This document shows, in pieces, positions 40,665 through 49,669 of a stretch of DNA of 64,000 bases. The stretch comes from Myxococcales bacterium (GTDB lineage: Bacteria; Myxococcota_A; Polyangia; Polyangiales; Polyangiaceae), in the NCBI GenBank assembly GCA_016794345.1, contig JAEUKE010000129.1:1-64000 (forward strand). Direction: 5' to 3'. The notes under the pieces were generated by a model. That model had not been told where the DNA came from. It did not search any database and saw only the letters and a list, made by a program, of their open reading frames with translations. The number at the start of each line of letters is the position of its first letter. Position 1 is the stretch's first letter. Both the position numbers and the translations under genes were made by a program.

Positions 40665-42122
40665 GTGTCCGGCCCCTCCAGAGACCTGTCCGGGCTCGTG
40701 CTCGGCGAGCGGTGGCGGCTCGAGCGCCGGATCGGCGAGGGCGGGATGGGCGCCGTGTACCGCGGGGCACACGTCCGCAACGGCAAGCGCGTCGCCGTGA
40801 AGGTGCTCCACGAAGGCGTGGCCGATCCCGACATGGTCGCGCGCTTCCATCGTGAGGGTTACCTCGCCAACCTGGTCGACGACCCCGGGGTCGTGGCGGT
40901 GCTCGACGACGGCGTCGACTCGAGCGGGACGCCGTACCTCGTGATGGAGCTCCTCGAAGGGGAGTCCATCGAAGATCGCGCGCAGCGCAAGGGCGGCAAG
41001 CTCGGCTGGGAAGAGGTCCTCGCGATCGCCCACCCGGCGCTCGTCGTGCTCGCCAAGGCTCACGCGGTCGGGATCGTGCATCGCGACCTGAAGCCGTCGA
41101 ACCTGTTTCTCACGTCGGAAGGACGAGTCAAGGTGCTCGACTTCGGCCTCGCGGGGCTCCGCGCCGCGCAGGGCCGGCGCGTGACGGGGCCGACCTCCCC
41201 CACGATGGGGACCCTGGGCTTCATGCCGCCGGAGCAGGCGGCCGGTGACTGGGATCGCGTGGACGCGCGGAGCGACATCTGGGCGATGGGCGCGACGCTC
41301 TGGGCCCTCCTCACCGGTGTGTGTGTGCACGAGCCCGGGGACTCGGCGATGTTCTTCAACCGGGTCCTCACCGCGGAGCCGGCGCCCCTCCGGTCGCTGG
41401 CTCCGGAGGTCCCGCTGTCGGTGGCCGCGATCGTGGATCGCGCCCTCGTTCGCGATCGTCTGAGCCGGTTCGAGAGCGCGGAGGAGATGGCCGAGCTCGT
41501 CCAGCTCGCCTACCACGGCCTGACGGGCGAGGACGTGACAGATCTGTCATCTACAGTGAACCGCCTCCTGCCTTCCGCGCTCGCCGGATCGATCGGCGGT
41601 CGCCCCGGCGCCGATACGTTGCCGTCCGCGCCCGGCGTCGCGCGCAGCATGACGCCGCCCAGCGTCGGCGCCACCCGGCCAGGCCACGAGACGCTCCCCT
41701 CCGCGCAGGTCGAGGTCTCCCAGGGTCGATCGCGCAGCGCCTCCGGTGTCGTCGTTCCGTCGACGCCGTCGCCGCGCCAGGGGCTCCCGCTGAAAGCGCT
41801 CTTCATCGGCGCCGGGACGGCGCTGGCGCTCGGCGGTGTCGCCGCGGTCTGGCTGACGCGAGCGCCAGCACCGCCGAGCAGCACCTCGCCCTCGAGCGGG
41901 GTGGTGACGACGGCGCTCACCATCACCGCTCAGCCTTCCGTGAGCACGGCGATTGCGCCCGACGTCGCGCCGTCCGCGTCGGTCGTTGCGACCGGTGCGT
42001 CGGCGACCGTGACACCTCCGCCTCTCCCGGCGCAGAAGCGGCTCCCCCAGGCCTCCCCGCCCGCCGCCACGCCGGCCGCGCCGGCCGCGCCCACGCCGGT
42101 CGACCTCGATCGGCGACACTGA
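40665..42122 (+). CDS. Membrane Ser/Thr protein kinase
   Basis: The 485-aa protein starts at GTG 40665. The kinase domain has a full glycine loop (IGEGGMGAVYRG), VAVKVL lysine, HRDLKPSN, LDFGLAG and the APE-like MPPEQA, so activity is expected. It has a Ser/Thr/Pro-rich juxtamembrane region with many possible phosphosites (about residues 300-370), one membrane segment (ALFIGAGTALALGGVAAVWL) and a Pro/Ala/Thr tail ending VDLDRRH. It converges on a lipoprotein with a 12-bp gap. With the next two genes it forms one of three kinase/TPR/lipoprotein groups in the window. Confidence 0.88.
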   Translation: MSGPSRDLSGLVLGERWRLERRIGEGGMGAVYRGAHVRNGKRVAVKVLHEGVADPDMVARFHREGYLANLVDDPGVVAVLDDGVDSSGTPYLVMELLEGESIEDRAQRKGGKLGWEEVLAIAHPALVVLAKAHAVGIVHRDLKPSNLFLTSEGRVKVLDFGLAGLRAAQGRRVTGPTSPTMGTLGFMPPEQAAGDWDRVDARSDIWAMGATLWALLTGVCVHEPGDSAMFFNRVLTAEPAPLRSLAPEVPLSVAAIVDRALVRDRLSRFESAEEMAELVQLAYHGLTGEDVTDLSSTVNRLLPSALAGSIGGRPGADTLPSAPGVARSMTPPSVGATRPGHETLPSAQVEVSQGRSRSASGVVVPSTPSPRQGLPLKALFIGAGTALALGGVAAVWLTRAPAPPSSTSPSSGVVTTALTITAQPSVSTAIAPDVAPSASVVATGASATVTPPPLPAQKRLPQASPPAATPAAPAAPTPVDLDRRH

Positions 42123-42134
42123 GCTCCGCTCGGA

Positions 42135-43199
42135 TCAGGGGAGCGGCGCCCGGCGGACGGCGCCGCCGGCGACCTTCTCGGCGTGTGACGTGAAGTAGAC
42201 GAAGCTGTCATCGGCCGCGACGCCGTTCGGAGACACCTCGGCGGAGGCGAGGACGACGGGGGTGCCGCCCGCGAGGGCGACACGCATGACCTCTCCGCCG
42301 CTGAAGTTGGCCCAATACAGGTAGCCGCCGTGGGACGTCATGTCGGCCACCGTGCTCTGGCCCTCGGCCACGCTCAACGGCGTGTCGAAGCTACCGAAGT
42401 GGTAGATGCTGCCGTTTGGCATCAGCTGACCGACGGCGACCGTGCTGCCGTATTCGGAGAGCCCGTTGGCGAGCTGCACGTCGACCTGTTCTGACGGAAT
42501 CGTGGCGGCGGCGATGGGGAGCGGGATGCGCCAGACTTTGCCGTTGTCGAGGCCCGTTCCCCAGAGGTAGCCGTGTGCGACGAGGAGGAAGGAAGCCACG
42601 GACGGAACCGTCAGGATCGGCTGGGCCTTTCCCCCGTTACGGCTCACGCGCTCGACCGAGGTCGGCCCGGAGGTGAAGTAGATGTCGTCGCCGTCGGCCG
42701 CGAGCCCGATCGGCTTGCCTTGTGGGTAGGCGAGGTCCTCGCACTGGAGCGACGAGAGCGAGCACTTGCCCACCCTCCACGTCGCGCTCGTGCCCTCCAT
42801 TCCGGCGGTGAAGTAGAGCGCGCCTTCGTGGAGCAGGAGCCGATTCGCTCCCGGAAGCTCGGGGGTGAAGGGCTCTCCCGACCCGCCCGACTTGTCGACG
42901 CGGTAGATCCCGGGCGCTTCTCCTCGTGGGCTCGACCAGTAGACGAAGCCGTCATCGACGACGACGTCGTAGGGCCAGTCGCCCTCCCAGATCGTCTCGG
43001 GCGAGCCCAGTCCGCCCGATCCGCCGGCGCCGCCCGTGCTCGTGGACCCGCCGCCTTGCCCGCCACCTCCCATCGGCACGACACCACCGCCGCCGCCGCC
43101 TTCGAGCGGGACGACGTCGAAGTCGGTGCCGAGGATCTGCGCGCATCCTCCGCCCAGAGCGAGACAGAGCGTGAAGGTTGCGAGCCTAGAAGGTGACAT
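42135..43199 (-). CDS. Gly-rich lipoprotein with beta-propeller-like repeats
   Basis: The 354-aa protein has a signal ending ALGGGC, then AQILGTDFD and a long Gly/Ser/Thr linker (residues about 35-70). The rest reads as about six beta-propeller blades of the DUF5050/NHL-like type (VVVDDGFVYWSSPRGEAPGIYRVDK, LHEGALYFTAG, GLAADGDDIYFTSGPTSVERVSRNGG, GYLYWANFSGGEVMRVALAGG, GVAADDSFVYFTSH). It is probably a surface-exposed binding protein. Its start overlaps the end of the TPR gene by 14 bp, so the two are co-translated. Confidence 0.78.
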   Translation of the reverse strand: MSPSRLATFTLCLALGGGCAQILGTDFDVVPLEGGGGGGVVPMGGGGQGGGSTSTGGAGGSGGLGSPETIWEGDWPYDVVVDDGFVYWSSPRGEAPGIYRVDKSGGSGEPFTPELPGANRLLLHEGALYFTAGMEGTSATWRVGKCSLSSLQCEDLAYPQGKPIGLAADGDDIYFTSGPTSVERVSRNGGKAQPILTVPSVASFLLVAHGYLWGTGLDNGKVWRIPLPIAAATIPSEQVDVQLANGLSEYGSTVAVGQLMPNGSIYHFGSFDTPLSVAEGQSTVADMTSHGGYLYWANFSGGEVMRVALAGGTPVVLASAEVSPNGVAADDSFVYFTSHAEKVAGGAVRRAPLP

Positions 43200-44136
43200 G
43201 GAGCACGAGGTGGCCGGGGCCGAGCCGAAGCGTAGCGGTCGTTTCGTCGGGCGAGTCGGAGGTGGCGTCGACGACGAGCAACGTCGCGCCGACCGCGGCC
43301 AGCGCCGCGCCGACCGCGATCGTCGCCGTGCTTCCGGTGGCGAAGGCCTCGCCCTCCGCCGCCGCGTCGACGCCCGCGGGCGTGCAGCGCGGTGGGTCGT
43401 CCTCCGTGCAGCTCGCGTCCATCGTGCTCTTGCGGTCGATCGCGAGTCCGCCGAGCACCGCCCCCACGCCCAGCGACGCGAGCCCGACGCCTCCCGTGAT
43501 CCAGCCTGCGATCGCGAGCCCGGAGGGTCCTGCGACCGGAGCCGGGGGAGCAGGCGCGACCGCAGCCGGCGTTTCGAGGGGTGGCCCGGGCCGGAGCGAG
43601 ACCTCCACCGTCCTGCTCTCCGACGCTGCGACCGCGGTGTGGGTCGGCGCGCGCCCTTCACACGAGAGCTCCACGTCGAACGAGCCGGGATCGACGGGCA
43701 GCGCCTGGTCGAGGGTGGAGGGGCCGAGCTTCGTTCCGGCGATCGCGACGGTGCAGCCCGCTGCCTCGGGCGAGAGCAGGACCCGCACCCGCGGCAGACG
43801 CGGCGCGAGCTCGTCGACCTTGTTGCGCGCGAAGGTCTGCCGCGGATCACCCGCGGCGAGCCGGTCGCCTGCCTCGACGTAGGCCCGCCAGGCGGAAGCC
43901 AGCCTCCCGAGCTTCTCGCTGCACTCCCCGAGGTTCAGCAGCGTCCCCGGGGCGGGGTCGAGCCTCTGGCTCTCGCCGAACCTGTCACAGGCGACGACGT
44001 AGTCGCCGCGGGTCATCGCCTCGCGTCCGGCGCGGAACAGCGCTTCGGCGATGGTGCCGTCGTCCGCGCGGGCACTCCGCGCGATGAAGCAACACGCGAC
44101 CGATGTCAGAAGAAGAAAGGGCCGTGCTCCGCGCAC
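43186..44136 (-). CDS. Secreted TPR/PEGA-like protein with C-terminal membrane hairpin
   Basis: The 316-aa protein has a signal peptide ending IARSARA and TPR units (AEALFRAGREAMTRGDYVVACDRFGESQRL and GTLLNLGECSEKLGRLASAWRAYVEA). A PEGA-like strand region follows (RVLLSPEAAGCTVAIAGTKLG, GSFDVELSCEGRA). After a Pro/Ala linker two membrane segments (GLAIAGWITGGVGLASLGVGAVLGG and TATIAVGAALAAVGATLLVV) flank a Cys pair. It shares this design with the 27924 and 56696 genes. The gene is upstream of, and overlaps, the propeller lipoprotein. Confidence 0.78.
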   Translation of the reverse strand: MRGARPFLLLTSVACCFIARSARADDGTIAEALFRAGREAMTRGDYVVACDRFGESQRLDPAPGTLLNLGECSEKLGRLASAWRAYVEAGDRLAAGDPRQTFARNKVDELAPRLPRVRVLLSPEAAGCTVAIAGTKLGPSTLDQALPVDPGSFDVELSCEGRAPTHTAVAASESRTVEVSLRPGPPLETPAAVAPAPPAPVAGPSGLAIAGWITGGVGLASLGVGAVLGGLAIDRKSTMDASCTEDDPPRCTPAGVDAAAEGEAFATGSTATIAVGAALAAVGATLLVVDATSDSPDETTATLRLGPGHLVLHVTF

Positions 44137-44184
44137 GAGCGCATCATACGCCGTCCCCTCGTCTCGTGCAGGCCGCCGCCGCGC

Positions 44185-45168
44185 TCACTTCCCACGCGCG
44201 GCCGGGACGGGGACCATGGGCATCTCGGCGTCGGGCTGAGGGTCCGCCCAGGCCGGGAGGCGCTCCTCGGCGGTGAACCAATCCTTGAGGGTGACCCGAC
44301 CTCCGAGCGTGGGGCCGGGGAAGCGCCCGGTGCTCCGGCGCGCCTCGAGCAGCTCGTCTTTCTCGCGGAAACGCTCCACCGCCCAGTGTGCCAGCGCGTC
44401 TTCCTCCGTTGGGAGGGACGCGGCGTCGAAGCGACGCACGTGGAGATCCAACCGGCGCACGTCCCCCGCGAAGCAGGCGAACAGGCTCGGCGGCGGAGAC
44501 GAGTCGTAGCCGATCGTCACGTCGTAGACGGCGTCGAGGTGGTCGCGGAGGCCGCTCATCGTGAAGACGAACCCCTTCGTGCGAGGGACCAACGTGTGCC
44601 TGGGGACGTATTGGCCCCGTTCCTTCGCAAACGCCTGCGCGTCGGCGAGCTTCTTCGGCGTGAGCCGGGTGCCTTCGAGGAACGAGACGAGGAACAGCGG
44701 GATCGACTCGGCCTTGTACTTGCGGAAGAGCCTGTCGATGTTGCTGCGGTCCTTCAGCCAGTCCCTATCGAGGAAGATGCAGTCGAGCAGCCACATGCCG
44801 ACGCCGGGGCCCGGCACGTATTGGACCGCGCGCTTGACGAACCACTTCAGGTCGCCGAGCCGACGCGCGCGCCACCCGAGGCAGAGCAGAAGCAACACAT
44901 CTGTCATGCTCTGGTGGTTGGCCAGCACCAGCGCGTTCTCTCGAGGGAGGATGGCGTCGCCGGTGACGCGCACCTCGATCTTGTTCTGGCGCTCGGCCAT
45001 GAGCACCCACATCCCCCAGATCGATCGCGCGCACCACCGGTTGATCCGGCGCACAGCGCGGCGCGACAGCGGGAGGAGGAGGAAGCTCGTCGCCTGCACG
45101 AGGTTGAGGACGACGATGAGGTAGGCGAACGAGAGCGCGCCGACGATGATGCGGAGGACGCGAGCCAT
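44185..45168 (-). CDS. PlsC-type 1-acyl-glycerol-3-phosphate acyltransferase family protein
   Basis: The 327-aa protein has an N-terminal membrane segment (IIVGALSFAYLIVVLNLVQ). The acyltransferase motif I is NHQSMTD (the HxxxxD catalytic His and Asp). The substrate-binding block FLEGTRLTPKK is also present, with a PGPGVGMWLLDCIFLDRDW region typical of LCLAT/AGPAT members. It likely acylates lysophosphatidic acid or a related lysolipid at the inner membrane. ATG 45168 (MARVLRIIVG) is preferred over the GTG at 45186. A strong hairpin separates it from the next upstream gene. Confidence 0.85.
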   Translation of the reverse strand: MARVLRIIVGALSFAYLIVVLNLVQATSFLLLPLSRRAVRRINRWCARSIWGMWVLMAERQNKIEVRVTGDAILPRENALVLANHQSMTDVLLLLCLGWRARRLGDLKWFVKRAVQYVPGPGVGMWLLDCIFLDRDWLKDRSNIDRLFRKYKAESIPLFLVSFLEGTRLTPKKLADAQAFAKERGQYVPRHTLVPRTKGFVFTMSGLRDHLDAVYDVTIGYDSSPPPSLFACFAGDVRRLDLHVRRFDAASLPTEEDALAHWAVERFREKDELLEARRSTGRFPGPTLGGRVTLKDWFTAEERLPAWADPQPDAEMPMVPVPAARGK

Positions 45169-45228
45169 CGGCCGCGGGCCTACCACGACGCTCCTCGGGC
45201 ATCACCCCCACCCCCCCTGGTCACGCAC

Positions 45229-45255
45229 ACGTCACGACGCGGAGCGTCGTGACGT
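45229..45255 (-). terminator. Perfect 12-bp hairpin, likely terminator of the 45261 gene
   Basis: ACGTCACGACGC-GGA-GCGTCGTGACGT is a perfect 12-bp stem with a 3-nt loop. It lies 6 bp after the stop of the lipoprotein gene and 61 bp before the acyltransferase start. No U-tract follows on the minus strand. Confidence 0.6.
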
Positions 45256-45260
45256 TCCGG

Positions 45261-45905
45261 CTACTTGTAGGGGGTGCAGTTCGCGTTCGGCTTGAGCGTC
45301 GGCGATTTCTGCTCGAGCTCCGCGAGGAGGGCCGTGAGCGCCGCCGAGCGGAGCTGCCCGACATCCGCCGCGTTGTCCTTCTTGCCGCCCTCCATCGAGA
45401 GCTTCTGGTTGAGATCGAAGAGCGGGCAGTTGCCGTTCTTCGTGACGCCGGTCATGCCGAGCTTCACGGTGAAGCCCTTCTTGTCGCTCGCGAGCGGCTC
45501 GGCGGTCAGCGTCGCGATGACGAGCCGCGGCGCCTTGATGCCCTTGTCGGTCAACGCGAGCTTGGAGCTCTTCTTGATGATCTCGCGTGCTTCCTTCTCC
45601 ATCGCCCTCTTGGAGGCGTCGTCGAGCTCCTTGCCCTTGATGGTGAGCTCGAGCACGAGGGCGCTCTCGTCCTTGGGTGCCTCGGCCTCTTTCTGCTCGG
45701 TAGCCGGCGTCGCTGTCGACGCGGGCGCTGTACCGCTCGTCCCGCTCGCCGCCTCGGAGGTGCCGCTCTCGTTCGAGGGCTCGGCGGATGCGGGCGCGCC
45801 CGTGCTCTCCGTCGGGGGCGCGTCGTCGTTCGTGGCGGGCTTGGCGGAAGCGCAGCCTGCGCCGAGGAGAAGGAGGAGCCCGCCGAGCAGGCGCTGGTTC
45901 GTCAT
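45261..45905 (-). CDS. Lipoprotein of unknown function
   Basis: The 214-aa protein has a clear lipoprotein signal (LLGGLLLLLGAGC, Cys18), a Ser/Thr/Ala/Glu linker to about residue 75, then a compact domain (LVLELTIKGKELDDASKRAMEKEA, LVIATLTAEPLASDKKGFTVKLGMTGV, NGNCPLFDLNQKLSMEGGK) ending in NANCTPYK. The two Cys may form a disulfide. I do not recognise the family. It stands alone, followed by a strong hairpin. 119 bp to the upstream gene contain no recognised feature beyond a short open frame ending SSRTSDVRDAVYGS. Confidence 0.7.
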   Translation of the reverse strand: MTNQRLLGGLLLLLGAGCASAKPATNDDAPPTESTGAPASAEPSNESGTSEAASGTSGTAPASTATPATEQKEAEAPKDESALVLELTIKGKELDDASKRAMEKEAREIIKKSSKLALTDKGIKAPRLVIATLTAEPLASDKKGFTVKLGMTGVTKNGNCPLFDLNQKLSMEGGKKDNAADVGQLRSAALTALLAELEQKSPTLKPNANCTPYK

Positions 45906-46024
45906 GAGCGGATGGTAGCCTCCACCGTCAGCTCCCGTACACCGCGTCGCGCACGTCGCTCGTTCGGCTGCTCACCGAGCTCTGCAGCGCTTCGATGATC
46001 CGATGACCAGGGTGTCGCGCGGGC

Positions 46025-47164
46025 TCACCGGAGGATGTCTCCGGTTCTGCCCACGTGAGCGTCGTACCCGGAGAGGGCCTGGGAGGGCGCGTGGCCGTCA
46101 CAGGCCTCACCGCCGTGCGGGCCGAGGATGAAGGTCTTCTTTGGGTCGATGCCCGCCTTCGCATAGGCGCACACGTCGGTGGGGGCATTTCCGTAAGCGA
46201 GCTTCAGGTCGAGGCCGGCGCTCGCGAGCTCGGTCAACGCCGCCTCCTTGTAGGTGCCGACGCCTCCGGGGGTCGGCCGGGCCTCTTCGAGCCGCTTCGT
46301 CGTGCGGACGAAGCCCCCGGGGAAGCCGTTGCTCTCGAGCCACCTCCGCGTCGTGGGCCCGAGGAAGTAGGGCCTGCCCGTCAGGTAGACGACCAAGAGG
46401 TGGCTGTCGGCGAGCTCGTTCGCGACATCGCGGCCGTTCGGGCGGGCTTCGGGCACCTTGCCCTCGACGAGCTCGTCGAACAGCTCCTGGTCGCTGGTCG
46501 TGAGGGTCGCGTCGACGTCGAAGACGACGGCCGGGGTCTTCGGGCTCACCGCGAAGAGGTTGCCCTCGGCGCGGCTGCCGTCACCCCGAACGACGAGCTG
46601 GAACGCGTACACGCCCGGCGAGACGGTCAGCGTCTCGGGGACCGAGATGCTGACCCAACCGTCATCGTTCGTGAACCCCGTGCCCACACTCAGCCAGGCG
46701 CAGGACCTGTCACGGATGAAGAGCGAGATCTCCTCGTCCTCCAGATCTTTGCCGCCTTTGCCGTAGGTGAACTTGCCCTCGATGGTCGGGGCGGCGCCTG
46801 CGCGCACGACCACGTCGGAGGCGGCGTGCCGCGGTGACCCTTGGGAGTGCACGAAGAGGCGCGTGCGCTTGTGGCTGTATTGCCCCGTCGGGGTGAAGCT
46901 CGGGTCTTCCTTGGGGCAGGTGTCGCGGACCAACGAGGGCGCGCCGGGCGCGCTCGGCGCGGGGGAGGCGACGCTCGGCGCGGTGGTCGACGTCGCGGGG
47001 ACTTTCGCGCTCGGGAGCGGCGCCGCGACACCCGTCGCCGACACCGCCGGCGGCGATGACGACGCGGGTGAGGCAGTCGCGGTTCGGCCTGTCGCTTCCG
47101 TCGGGCTCCCGCAGCCCAGGCCGACGAAGACGAGGAGGGCGGCGGATGCCGGCCGATCCGTCAT
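46025..47164 (-). CDS. Lipoprotein with LNS2/lipin-like HAD phosphatase domain
   Basis: The 379-aa protein has a signal ending VFVGLGC and a Ser/Ala/Pro/Thr linker to about residue 75. A beta domain follows (KRTRLFVHSQGSPRHAASDVVV, DDGWVSISVPETL). The HAD domain starts AVVFDVDATLTTSD, the DxDxT signature of lipin-type phosphatidate phosphatases, and continues with LLVVYLTGRPYFLGPTTRRWLESNGFP. It probably removes a phosphate from a phospholipid or a related substrate at the membrane surface. Its ATG overlaps the stop of the 835-aa membrane protein (ATGA), so both are translationally coupled. Confidence 0.8.
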   Translation of the reverse strand: MTDRPASAALLVFVGLGCGSPTEATGRTATASPASSSPPAVSATGVAAPLPSAKVPATSTTAPSVASPAPSAPGAPSLVRDTCPKEDPSFTPTGQYSHKRTRLFVHSQGSPRHAASDVVVRAGAAPTIEGKFTYGKGGKDLEDEEISLFIRDRSCAWLSVGTGFTNDDGWVSISVPETLTVSPGVYAFQLVVRGDGSRAEGNLFAVSPKTPAVVFDVDATLTTSDQELFDELVEGKVPEARPNGRDVANELADSHLLVVYLTGRPYFLGPTTRRWLESNGFPGGFVRTTKRLEEARPTPGGVGTYKEAALTELASAGLDLKLAYGNAPTDVCAYAKAGIDPKKTFILGPHGGEACDGHAPSQALSGYDAHVGRTGDILR

Positions 47165-49668
47165 TCGTCGTTCCTGGTCGAGCCCGAGATCGTGGCCGAC
47201 GACGAGGTCTCGCCGGAGCCCGCGGTCTCGGCAGCGGACTCCGAGGCGGACGCCGACTCGCCCTCGCCGTCGCCCTCCTCGGTCTCCTTCGTCGCGGCCT
47301 CGTTGTAGCTCCGGGGCCGGTACTCGCGCGAGACGCCGTTGTTCTTGTCGCCGTTCAGGAGCGTGTCGTAGACGAGCCAGGCGAGCCACGAGCGCTCGTG
47401 TTTGGCCTCGAGCTCGCGCAGCTCCGCCTCGTGCTCCTTCAGCTTGCCGTGGTCCCAGAGGCACTGCAGCGCGAGCGAGATGAGGCTCTTGTCGTTGGGC
47501 CCTTTCTCGAACCCCGTCTTGTAGTGCTCCCAGGCTTCGTCCGGGCGGCCCATCCGGCAGAGCGTATCGCCGGTGTAGATGTGGGCCATGGCCCAATCGG
47601 GCGCGAGCTTGCGGGCGATGTGGCTCTCGCCGAGGCGCACCTCCCACATCTGCCTCGCGCCGGCCATGACGCTGTAGTTGAGGTGCGCCTTGGCGCTGTT
47701 GGGGACCGCGTTCTTCGTCGCCTCCCAGAACACGAGGTCGTCCCGGTAGTCCATCGCGTGGAGGTACGCGCGCACGGTCTGGAAACCGAGGAAGGCGGCG
47801 GGGACGGTCCACGCCAGCTTGGCGACGAGCGGCCAGCGCGCCCGGCGGAGCCGCTCGTAGGCGAGGATCAGCAAGGGCCCGATGACGAGCGTCGTGCCGA
47901 TGACGGGGAAGTACCAGAGCCGCTCCGCGCGCACGGTCGGCAACAGCACGTACATGTTCGAGTGCGGGAAGTAGCTGACGACCAACCACACGAGGCCGAC
48001 GGCGATCATCGGAAGGTGCGGCTCGTAGTAGCCCCGGCGGCGGGGCCTCCACAGCCCTTCGGTCGCGGCGCCGAACGCGACGGAGCCGAGCGCCGCATAG
48101 ACGAACGCGTCCCGCAGCCATTCGAGCGGGATGAAGATGTTGTGCTCCGGATCGTCGTCGACGATGTCCTTGTTCACCTCGCCGGGGCCGATGCCGAGCA
48201 TCTTGTGGGTGAGCCAGGCAGCGAAGAGGATGAGGCAAGCCTCGAAGACGGCGCGGCCCACGTCGCGCAAGAGCGGGCGCGCGGTGCGGCGGGCGAGCCA
48301 GCGCCAGAGCGGGCCGACGTAAGGCGGCGGCTCCGTCTGGGGGGCCGTCGCCGGCTGCTTGCGCTCCCGGAGGAGGCACACGATCCACAGGCCTAGCGCG
48401 GCGCCGGGCGGGCACGCGAAGAGGAGCCACCCGAGCACGCTCTCGGGGAACCACTGGGTCTCGGGGATGGGCTCCTGCGGAAAGGAGTAGTCGCCGGAGA
48501 GCGTCCACGGAAAGACGACCTGCCAGAGCCCACGCGCATAGACGCGGAGCGCGCCCGCCACGCGCAGATCGACCGGTGCGTCGACGAGCGGGTTGTTCAG
48601 CGGGTCCTTCGGGAGTGGCGCCTGGTGGAACCAGAGCAGGAAATCGTGCGCTGCCTGTTTGCCGAGGTTGTAGCCGGGCTCGAGCGGGTCGGAGAGCTCG
48701 CCCGGGAGCGGCGAGGGGAACCAGCGCTTGCGCAGCTCCGTGTAGAGCACGAATGCCGACAGGCAGCCGACGAGCGCGAGCACACCGCGGACGAGGCGGG
48801 CGGGGCGCTCGGGGTGGAGGAGCGGCGCGAAGAGCACCGCCGCGACGGGCACGAGCGGCACACACACGATCGCGCTCTCCTTCGAGAACAACCCGAGGAG
48901 CACGGCGAGGAAGACCGCGAAGGGCATGGCGTGCGCTCGCATCGTGAGCGCGAGCAAGCTGCAGATCGCGCCGAGCCCGCCGAGCACGTCGGCGATGCCC
49001 ACGACGCCGGAGACGGCCTCGGTGAGGATCGCGGCGAACGTGAAGGTGAGGCCGGTCACCCAGCCGATGGCCTTCGACCGCGACAGCCGGAACGCGAGCG
49101 CGGTGAAGCACGCGCCACAGAGCGCATGGAAGAACAGGTTGTAGAGGTGCTGGAACCAGGAGCGCCGCGCCACCTCCGTGAGCTTCGGGACGGGCTCGGG
49201 CGCGTGCGCGTCGGCGAGGAGCTTCGTGAGCCACTCGGGCCCGCTCTCGTCCATCACTCGCTGCGTGCGCTCGCCTACCTCGACGAGGCCGCGCCACAGG
49301 TAGTTCGGGACCGGCCGGTACGAGCCGATGCTGGCGTTGGCCGGCAGCCCCCAGAAGTCACGGTAGATGGCGTCTTCGTAGCGGAAGCCGACCTGGTTGA
49401 CGTAAGGGTTCGCGAGCAGCGCCTCTTGCTCGTCGAAGATGTAGTTCGTCGTCGGGCAACGCGTGTACACCGTCGCCACGAGCAGGAGCAGGGGCCAGAA
49501 GGCGACCCAGACGGTGGGGACGCGCTCGCGGAAGTACGACGCGAACCACCGGCCGATGGACGCGAAGAAGCGACCGACGGGCCCGAAGAGCCAGCGCGCC
49601 TTGCTCCAGGCGTCGCGCAGCCGCGGCGACCGGTGCGGGATCTCGGGTGTCGTGCCGCTGGAAGTCAC
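47161..49668 (-). CDS. Polytopic TMTC/PMT-like membrane protein with C-terminal TPR
   Basis: The 835-aa protein has about 10 membrane segments (VAFWPLLLLVATVYT, AVFLAVLLGLFSKESAIVCVPLVPVAAVLF, VLALVGCLSAFVLYTEL, and others). The first loop has FDEQEALLANPYV and SYRPVPNYLW, as in TMTC-type O-mannosyltransferases (D-D/E near the first segment, YRP). TPR-like repeats follow (AHIYTGDTLCRMGRPDEAWEHYKTGFEKGP) and then a Ser/Glu/Thr-rich tail. It may transfer a lipid-linked sugar to proteins, but the assignment to the GT-C fold is by motif only. It is coupled by ATGA overlap to the lipin-like lipoprotein. Confidence 0.7.
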   Translation of the reverse strand: MTSSGTTPEIPHRSPRLRDAWSKARWLFGPVGRFFASIGRWFASYFRERVPTVWVAFWPLLLLVATVYTRCPTTNYIFDEQEALLANPYVNQVGFRYEDAIYRDFWGLPANASIGSYRPVPNYLWRGLVEVGERTQRVMDESGPEWLTKLLADAHAPEPVPKLTEVARRSWFQHLYNLFFHALCGACFTALAFRLSRSKAIGWVTGLTFTFAAILTEAVSGVVGIADVLGGLGAICSLLALTMRAHAMPFAVFLAVLLGLFSKESAIVCVPLVPVAAVLFAPLLHPERPARLVRGVLALVGCLSAFVLYTELRKRWFPSPLPGELSDPLEPGYNLGKQAAHDFLLWFHQAPLPKDPLNNPLVDAPVDLRVAGALRVYARGLWQVVFPWTLSGDYSFPQEPIPETQWFPESVLGWLLFACPPGAALGLWIVCLLRERKQPATAPQTEPPPYVGPLWRWLARRTARPLLRDVGRAVFEACLILFAAWLTHKMLGIGPGEVNKDIVDDDPEHNIFIPLEWLRDAFVYAALGSVAFGAATEGLWRPRRRGYYEPHLPMIAVGLVWLVVSYFPHSNMYVLLPTVRAERLWYFPVIGTTLVIGPLLILAYERLRRARWPLVAKLAWTVPAAFLGFQTVRAYLHAMDYRDDLVFWEATKNAVPNSAKAHLNYSVMAGARQMWEVRLGESHIARKLAPDWAMAHIYTGDTLCRMGRPDEAWEHYKTGFEKGPNDKSLISLALQCLWDHGKLKEHEAELRELEAKHERSWLAWLVYDTLLNGDKNNGVSREYRPRSYNEAATKETEEGDGEGESASASESAAETAGSGETSSSATISGSTRNDE

Positions 49669-49669
49669 G

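Noticed and set aside
45928..46024. Short frame ending SSRTSDVRDAVYGS
   Set aside because: It looks faintly protein-like but has no start of its own and no recognised family; not enough to call a gene or remnant.
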